Below, one piece after another: positions 36,741 to 41,532 of a stretch of DNA of 41,532 nt. Position numbers and translations under genes: made by a program. Source of the DNA: Candidatus Eiseniibacteriota bacterium (lineage in GTDB: Bacteria; Eisenbacteria; RBG-16-71-46; SZUA-252). The DNA is taken from positions 1 to 41,532 of the forward strand of contig VBOX01000004.1 in assembly GCA_005893265.1 (NCBI GenBank), written 5' to 3'. How positions within the stretch are numbered: position 1 is the stretch's first letter; each line of letters begins with the position of its first letter. The notes beneath the pieces are model-generated. The model saw only the letters and a list, made by a program, of their open reading frames with translations. It searched no databases and was not told the origin of the DNA.

Positions 36741-38128
36741 AGCCCGTACTCCTTCTGCTTGCGATAGAGTGTGCGGAGCCCGATTCCCAGGATCTTGGCG
36801 GCCTTCTGCTTGTCGTATCCCACCGCGCGAAGCGTCGCCTCGATGGCCCGGCGCTCGATCTCCTGCATCGACATGCCCACCGTCACGTTCAAGTCCTCGC
36901 CCGAAGCGGAGCGCTGCTGCCGCAATTGGATCGGCAGGTCGGAGACTTCCAGCGCGCGCTTCCCCTGGGCATAGACCACCATCTCCTCGACCGTGTTCCG
37001 CAGCTCGCGGATGTTACCCGGCCAGTCGTTCTGCATGAAGCGATCGGCCACCCCACGCGTGATCCCGGTCACCTTGCGGCCATGCTCCCGATTGAACTCC
37101 TTGATAAACGTCTCCACCAGGAGGGGGATATCCTCCTTTCGCTCCCGGAGGGGAGGGACGTCGACCTGGATCACACGAATCCTATAGTACAGGTCCTCCC
37201 GGAATTCATCGCGGGCGGCGAGAAGCTCCAGCCTCCGGTTGGTCGCTGCGATCACCCGGACGTCGACCTTCACCGTCTCATTCCCCCCGACGCGCTCGAA
37301 TTGCCGGTCTTGCAGGACGCGCAGCAGCTTGGTCTGCACGGCGGGCGGGATCTCGGAGATCTCGTCGACGAATAGCGTGCCCTGGTCGGCCAACTCGAAA
37401 CGCCCCTTCCGCTGCTGATCGGCGCCCGTGAACGCCCCCTTCTCGTGTCCGAAGAGCTCGCTCTCGATGATGTTCGCGGAAAGCTCGGCGCAATGGAGCT
37501 TCACGAAGCGTTCGTTCCTACGCGGCGAGAGCTGGTGGATCGCCTGCGCGATCAGCTCCTTCCCGGTTCCTGTTTCACCGTAGATCAGGACGGTCGCGCG
37601 GGTCGGCGCGATCTGGACGATCTTGGAGTGGAGCTCCTGCATGGCGCGCGAGTTCCCGGTGAGGTTGGGAACCTTGAGCCGCTGGTCCAGCCGCTCCGTC
37701 AGATCCGAGACCCGGCTCACGAGCTGCTGGTGGGAGAGGGCCCGCTGGATCACGGCCAGGAGCTTCTCGAAATTGAGCGGCCGAAGCTGGAAATCGTACG
37801 CGCCTTGTCGCATCGCCCCCGTTGCGAGCTCGACCGTGCCCGCGTCCGCGATGAGGATCACGCAAACCTCGGGATTCCGGCTCTTCGCGATGTCGAGGAG
37901 GCGCATCCCGTCGACCCGGTGGGCCTTGAGCTCGGTGATCACGATCTCCGGACCCGAGCCGTCGGAAACTCCGGCCGCTTCGGGCGCGGGGCGATCGAGG
38001 AGATTGAAGGCCTGCTCGCCGTCTTTGGCCCATTGCACGTCGAAACCGTTCTCGGTCAGAAACGACACGAGCTGCTTGGTCTCGGACGAGTCCTTGTCGA
38101 CGATCAGCGCGCGGGGACGATGCAGCAA
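36737..38128 (-). CDS. NtrC-family sigma-54 activator with atypical receiver domain
   Basis: 463 residues: receiver (1-130), AAA+ domain (about 150-385) and Fis-type HTH (about 420-463, [21 protein letters not shown]). The AAA+ part is intact: Walker A GETGTGKE at 184-191, the sigma-54 contact loop GAFTGA at 231-236, Walker B LFVDEI and arginine-finger region. The receiver keeps the acidic pocket (VDKD, Asp11 and Asp13). The phospho-acceptor position is Glu66 in VITELKA, the switch Thr/Ser is Ala in LIADAG, and the conserved Lys is Arg in QLRPLN. It is therefore probably not switched by phosphorylation; Glu may mimic the active state. First gene of an operon with the VOC and phosphodiesterase genes. 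Confidence 0.93.
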   Translation of the reverse strand: MLHRPRALIVDKDSSETKQLVSFLTENGFDVQWAKDGEQAFNLLDRPAPEAAGVSDGSGPEIVITELKAHRVDGMRLLDIAKSRNPEVCVILIADAGTVELATGAMRQGAYDFQLRPLNFEKLLAVIQRALSHQQLVSRVSDLTERLDQRLKVPNLTGNSRAMQELHSKIVQIAPTRATVLIYGETGTGKELIAQAIHQLSPRRNERFVKLHCAELSANIIESELFGHEKGAFTGADQQRKGRFELADQGTLFVDEISEIPPAVQTKLLRVLQDRQFERVGGNETVKVDVRVIAATNRRLELLAARDEFREDLYYRIRVIQVDVPPLRERKEDIPLLVETFIKEFNREHGRKVTGITRGVADRFMQNDWPGNIRELRNTVEEMVVYAQGKRALEVSDLPIQLRQQRSASGEDLNVTVGMSMQEIERRAIEATLRAVGYDKQKAAKILGIGLRTLYRKQKEYGL

Positions 38129-38245
38129 GGAGGGTCTCCCATTCCGGGGAAAGTCGCGAAACGATAGGAGCTTACGACGAGGCTGGGGATCGAGTCAAGC
38201 CGGGTGGAAGGGAGGGGTTTGGAGACGCCCCCTCGTAGGGCGGGG

Positions 38246-39718
38246 CTACGTCAAGGCGTCTGCGACGTTGATCCCGTATTCCTCCGGGTTCAACGCCGAA
38301 ACGATACCGACCGTGTACGTGTCGCTGCCTTCTTCACGATGGCTCAGGTCCACGATCGAGCCGTCGACCCGCTTGCGGTCGCGGTCGGCGACGATTTTCA
38401 CCTTGGGACGGAAGATGTCGTGCGCGTTGTGCTCGGTCACGATCCCGATTTCGTTCGTGTCGAGAAGAACGACGGTGCCTGCCGGGTACATCCCGACCGT
38501 GTTCACGAAGGCCTTGATGAGGAGCCCGTCGAATTTCTCGCGGTTCGCGACCAACATGTGATGGAGCGCCTCATAGGGCGTGAACGGCGACTTGCGGTAG
38601 GACCTGTGCGCGGTCATCGCGTCGAAACAATCGGCGATCGCCACGATCCTACTGAAGAGCGACATCCTGAGATGGTCTCCGAGCTTGGGATACCCGCTCC
38701 CATCGATATTCAGGTGGTGCTCGAACGCCACGATCATCGCGCGCAGCGCGAGCTCGTTCAGGCCTCGGAGCTTCGAGATCATTTTCACCCCCTGCACGGG
38801 GTGATCGGTCATGAGCTTCCACTCCTCGGCGGTCAGCTTCCCGGGCTTGTTGAGCACCCACCCCGGGATCGTTGCCTTGCCGAGGTCGTGAAGGATCGCG
38901 GCGACCCCGAGCTCGCCCAGCATCTTCTTCGAGAGCCCGAGCCGCTGCCCCAGGGAAATCGAGAGAATGGAGACGTTGACGCAGTGTTGGAACGTGTACT
39001 CGTCGTGGTTCTTGATCGCCGTCAGCCCGACCAGCGAGAACTCCTCGTTTAGGATCAGGTCGACGATCGACTGGACGGCGCGCTTCGTCTTGCGTAAATC
39101 GACCGGCCGGCGATCGCGCGCGCTGAGCATCAACATCTTCGTGGCTTCGATCGCGCGGTAGAAGGTGCGCTTGGCCGCCTTGCGCGAGTCGCGAACCTCC
39201 TCGATGTTGATCGTTCCGCTCTGGGGAACAATGGTCCGTAGGGGCACCAGGTGCTCGACCGACAATTTGCCCAGCGCCGCGCCGAAGTCCTCGTAGGGAT
39301 CCGAGGACTTGCAGTCCACATCCAGGAACAACCGAACGAATTTCTTCACCTCCGGAGGCGATACCTTACCGGTGAACGCGAAGCCCGAAAGTCCGCGCGT
39401 CCGGAACTCGTCGATCAGGTATTGATAGCTCGCGTAGCTCGATCCATCGAGCTTGAGGCGGCTGTGGTTGATGTAGAGGAAATCTCCGACGGCCTGGAGC
39501 TTGAATTCCCGCTCGGCCGTGAAGAGCTGCTCCACGGTCTCGATGAAATTGACCAGGGGGCCGTGGAAGGCGACGTTTCCGACGTCATGGATCTTGGCGG
39601 TCTTGAGCAGCACGCAGAGCTGCATGGCGAGGCTGCGGCCCTGGACGACGATGCGCTGGACGGTTCCGTCCTGCATGCCTCCCGCCGGAGTCGCGGTGCG
39701 CGTCGTGGGTCCCGTCAT
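38246..39718 (-). CDS. HD-GYP domain protein (putative cyclic-di-GMP phosphodiesterase) with novel N-terminal domain
   Basis: 490 residues from ATG 39718, which overlaps the HEAT gene stop in an ATGA. The HD-GYP domain spans about 205-420: His277-Asp278 in ILHDLGKATIPGWVLNKPGKL, the HH in FEHHLNIDGSGYP with Gly342-Tyr343-Pro344, then ADCFDAMTAHRSYR. All motif residues for a binuclear metal phosphodiesterase are present. There is no receiver or membrane helix. The N-terminal 30-140 region is a domain I do not know; it aligns by eye with the N-terminus of the adjacent HEAT protein (LKT.KIHD versus LKA.RMYL, then LYINHSRLK versus LLFEDYSVYHN, then GFAFTGKVSPPEVKKFVRLFL-like elements). A C-terminal small beta domain follows the HD-GYP. 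Confidence 0.92.
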   Translation of the reverse strand: MTGPTTRTATPAGGMQDGTVQRIVVQGRSLAMQLCVLLKTAKIHDVGNVAFHGPLVNFIETVEQLFTAEREFKLQAVGDFLYINHSRLKLDGSSYASYQYLIDEFRTRGLSGFAFTGKVSPPEVKKFVRLFLDVDCKSSDPYEDFGAALGKLSVEHLVPLRTIVPQSGTINIEEVRDSRKAAKRTFYRAIEATKMLMLSARDRRPVDLRKTKRAVQSIVDLILNEEFSLVGLTAIKNHDEYTFQHCVNVSILSISLGQRLGLSKKMLGELGVAAILHDLGKATIPGWVLNKPGKLTAEEWKLMTDHPVQGVKMISKLRGLNELALRAMIVAFEHHLNIDGSGYPKLGDHLRMSLFSRIVAIADCFDAMTAHRSYRKSPFTPYEALHHMLVANREKFDGLLIKAFVNTVGMYPAGTVVLLDTNEIGIVTEHNAHDIFRPKVKIVADRDRKRVDGSIVDLSHREEGSDTYTVGIVSALNPEEYGINVADALT

Positions 39719-41532
39719 TGGCTCCCCTCCTCCGACCCCATTCCTGATGCCGTGGGCTCCTCTTCCATCGAATCCTGCCGCTTGCCGGCGGCATTCCGAA
39801 CCGTTTCGAGCGCGGACTCCACCGCCTTGCGGACCGGCTCGCGCTTGCTGGTGAGCTCGTGATTCAAGACCTCGATCGCCTTCGGGGATCCGAGCCACGC
39901 AAGCGCCAAGGCCGCGTTCATGCGCTCCTCCTCGTTCCCGCCTCGGAAGATCCCGCCTCGCGTCAGCATCTCGTGCAGCCGGGGCACGAAGGGGTCCGAT
40001 CCGGACTTGCCCACCGCCTCGAAGAAGACGCGGCGCTCGTTCTGGTCCCTGCGCACGAACTCCGGAGCCTGGATCGCGCCCCAAATGCTCTGCGCGGCTC
40101 GGTCGTCGCGCTTCTGCGCGAGCGTCAACGCGGCCTGAATCCGGACGCTCGCGTCGATATCGCGGAACGCGGAAACGAGGAACGCGCGGCTCGTCGGGCT
40201 CTCGATGTTCCCGAGCGCCCGGACGGCCTCCTTGCGCACCCTCACGTCCTCGTGGTGGAGCGCCCGGTCCAGGGCCCGTTCGACCCCCTGATGCGCGATC
40301 CGGCCGAGCACGTAGACCACGTTCCGAATGACGTACCACCGCGAATCTCCGAGGCGGGATATGAGTACATCCACGTCGTCCTTGCAGGAAATCGCAAGCG
40401 CCTCACAGAGCGCACGGCGGTGCTTCATGTGGTTGACCTGGCCTAGGAGGTCGCAGACGGCGCCCGCCGAGGTGGGCCCGATCTGCACGAGAAAGTTGGT
40501 GAGCAACCCGGGATCTAGGTCCGGATGGGCGTTCAGGATCGGGGCGAACTGCCCGAGGAAGCTCGGGCGGCCTATTTCGCGGATGACCTGCTCGGCGAGC
40601 CCGCGGAGCTCGCTATGCGTCTCCGATTTCTTGGCCGCGATGGTCCGAAGCCTGGACAGGAGGTGATTCGCCCGGGCGAGATCCCCCTCCTCCAGGGCCA
40701 GCTCGATGAATTTCTGGAACGCGGACGCCGACTCGAGGAAGCTGGTCGGCTCCTCCTCCGAGGTGAGGATCGCCGCAACGATCTCGAGCACCTCGTTGAG
40801 AAGGGGGCGCTCTTCCTCGACCCGGATCGCGTCGGTCATCTGCTGGGATTCCGATTCGCTCAACGTGAACTGCACGCCCACCGTTTCGTCCCACGAGGGC
40901 GTGATGGGCGCCTTCGGGCTCCAGTCATCCGACCTCTCCAAGATCGATTCGCCGGGCACCGCGACCGGCGCGTCCTCCTCGGGAGTCTCCGCGCGCGAGG
41001 GCCACGGGATCCCGCCTCCCTCGACTGCTCCTTCATCCGGCTCGTACCCCTGGCTGGTGCTTCCGTCCATCAGGTCTTCGATCGAGATGTGGACGTATTC
41101 GATGTGGCGGAAGTCCCGCTCCCAGAGGAGGGTGACCACGTCGTCCTGGCCCTGGCTCGCGTCGGTAGCCTTCTTGAGCACTTCGAGGACGCCGCGCAGC
41201 TCCTGCGGCTCGAGCCCCTCGCGGAAGGTGATTTGCCTGACGCCGTCGGTGAAAAACCGGAACGCGAGCGACTCTTCTCGCGCCGCGTTGTGGTAGACGG
41301 AGTAGTCCTCGAAGAGGAGGTCGAACTGCTGGACGTTGAGCACGATGTCTCCGATCTCCTTGAGGCAGGACCAGGTCCGCGCCTCGAGATCGCTCTGGAA
41401 TTTGTGAAGGGTGGGATTGTTGGGCAGATACATTCGGTAAGCCTTGAGCGTGCGCACGAGGGCCTGGAGCCAATCGGCCACTCGCTTAACATCAAGCGCC
41501 AGCACCTGATCCCCGATGCGCTCGGCCTTCTG
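39715..41532 (-). CDS. HEAT-repeat protein coupled to HD-GYP (5' end outside window)
   Basis: The frame is open through the right edge (Q-K-A-E-R-I-G-D-Q precede the GTG at 41505), so the true start lies beyond. At least 605 residues. The N-terminal 110 residues carry WLQALVRTLKAYRMYLPNNPTL, DLLFEDYSVYHN and FRFFTDGVRQITFREGL, resembling the N-terminal domain of the HD-GYP neighbour. An acidic, probably disordered linker (about 145-220) follows, then a helical region and five to seven HEAT repeats at about 350-575 (RWYVIRNVVYVLGRIA, DVRVRKEAVRALGNIE). There is no signal peptide or membrane helix, so it is cytosolic. Overlap with the HD-GYP gene and the shared domain suggest a physical complex. 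Confidence 0.85.
   Translation of the reverse strand, partial: QKAERIGDQVLALDVKRVADWLQALVRTLKAYRMYLPNNPTLHKFQSDLEARTWSCLKEIGDIVLNVQQFDLLFEDYSVYHNAAREESLAFRFFTDGVRQITFREGLEPQELRGVLEVLKKATDASQGQDDVVTLLWERDFRHIEYVHISIEDLMDGSTSQGYEPDEGAVEGGGIPWPSRAETPEEDAPVAVPGESILERSDDWSPKAPITPSWDETVGVQFTLSESESQQMTDAIRVEEERPLLNEVLEIVAAILTSEEEPTSFLESASAFQKFIELALEEGDLARANHLLSRLRTIAAKKSETHSELRGLAEQVIREIGRPSFLGQFAPILNAHPDLDPGLLTNFLVQIGPTSAGAVCDLLGQVNHMKHRRALCEALAISCKDDVDVLISRLGDSRWYVIRNVVYVLGRIAHQGVERALDRALHHEDVRVRKEAVRALGNIESPTSRAFLVSAFRDIDASVRIQAALTLAQKRDDRAAQSIWGAIQAPEFVRRDQNERRVFFEAVGKSGSDPFVPRLHEMLTRGGIFRGGNEEERMNAALALAWLGSPKAIEVLNHELTSKREPVRKAVESALETVRNAAGKRQDSMEEEPTASGMGSEEGSQ

Noticed and set aside
38227-38246. 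GCCCC/GGGGC hairpin at the end of the HD-GYP gene as a terminator
   Set aside because: Stem is only five pairs with a 10-base loop, includes the stop codon and is not followed by a T run on the relevant strand.

Overview
The window is about 41.5 kb of uniformly GC-rich, densely packed bacterial DNA with tight gene spacing: many ATGA/GTGA stop-start overlaps and no gene-free stretch above about 250 bases. It looks like ordinary chromosome of an uncultivated-type Gram-negative bacterium. Evidence for an outer membrane is a TPR/beta-barrel protein ending in an aromatic residue, many signal peptides, and an M6 protease ending in a FlgD/T9SS-type Ig sorting-like domain. That C-terminal domain, the GC content and the mix of families recall Candidatus Eisenbacteria or related FCB-group phyla, but this placement is inference. 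No rRNA, tRNA, CRISPR, IS element or prophage gene was recognised.

Layout. Positions 1-2504 (+) hold a degenerate GspE/PilB-like ATPase (cut by the window edge), the retraction ATPase PilT and a secreted unknown. Positions 2533-9920 (+) hold a HAD phosphatase followed by what looks like a synthase-dependent exopolysaccharide cassette: an exported glycoside hydrolase with a CBM9/DOMON-like tail, a TPR plus outer-membrane beta-barrel protein, a membrane-anchored HEAT-repeat protein and a processive family-2 glycosyltransferase. Positions 9962-13476 (+) hold an M6 metalloprotease and a GNAT acetyltransferase. Positions 13430-17483 (-) hold an orphan peptide-binding protein overlapping a hybrid histidine kinase. 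Positions 17697-22291 (-) form a compact operon: NatA/NatB-type ABC exporter, M24 peptidase, HflX, ArfB-like rescue factor. Then come trxA (+), a UvrD helicase with an Fe-S RecB-like nuclease coupled to an AtoE-type transporter (-), and a + strand group (membrane protein, histone-deacetylase-family enzyme, DoxX-like membrane protein, histidine phosphatase). This group ends at a two-way terminator facing groES-groEL (-). The last part holds a PMT-type glycosyltransferase with C-terminal TPRs (+), then minus-strand genes: a sigma-54 activator with an altered receiver, a VOC protein and a GDPD-like phosphodiesterase, and an HD-GYP protein coupled to a HEAT-repeat protein that runs off the window.

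Functional reading. Type IV pilus retraction, an exopolysaccharide synthase-export set, an HD-GYP (cyclic-di-GMP-type) phosphodiesterase, a sigma-54 activator and a hybrid kinase suggest a locus rich in surface-attachment functions. The strongest candidates for something undescribed are the GH-barrel-HEAT-GT2 cassette and the HEAT/HD-GYP pair, whose two proteins appear to share a homologous N-terminal domain. Other points of note are the degenerate ATPase beside PilT, the Asp-to-Glu receiver of the sigma-54 activator, and the orphan binding protein overlapping a histidine kinase. All were read by eye; no database search was run.
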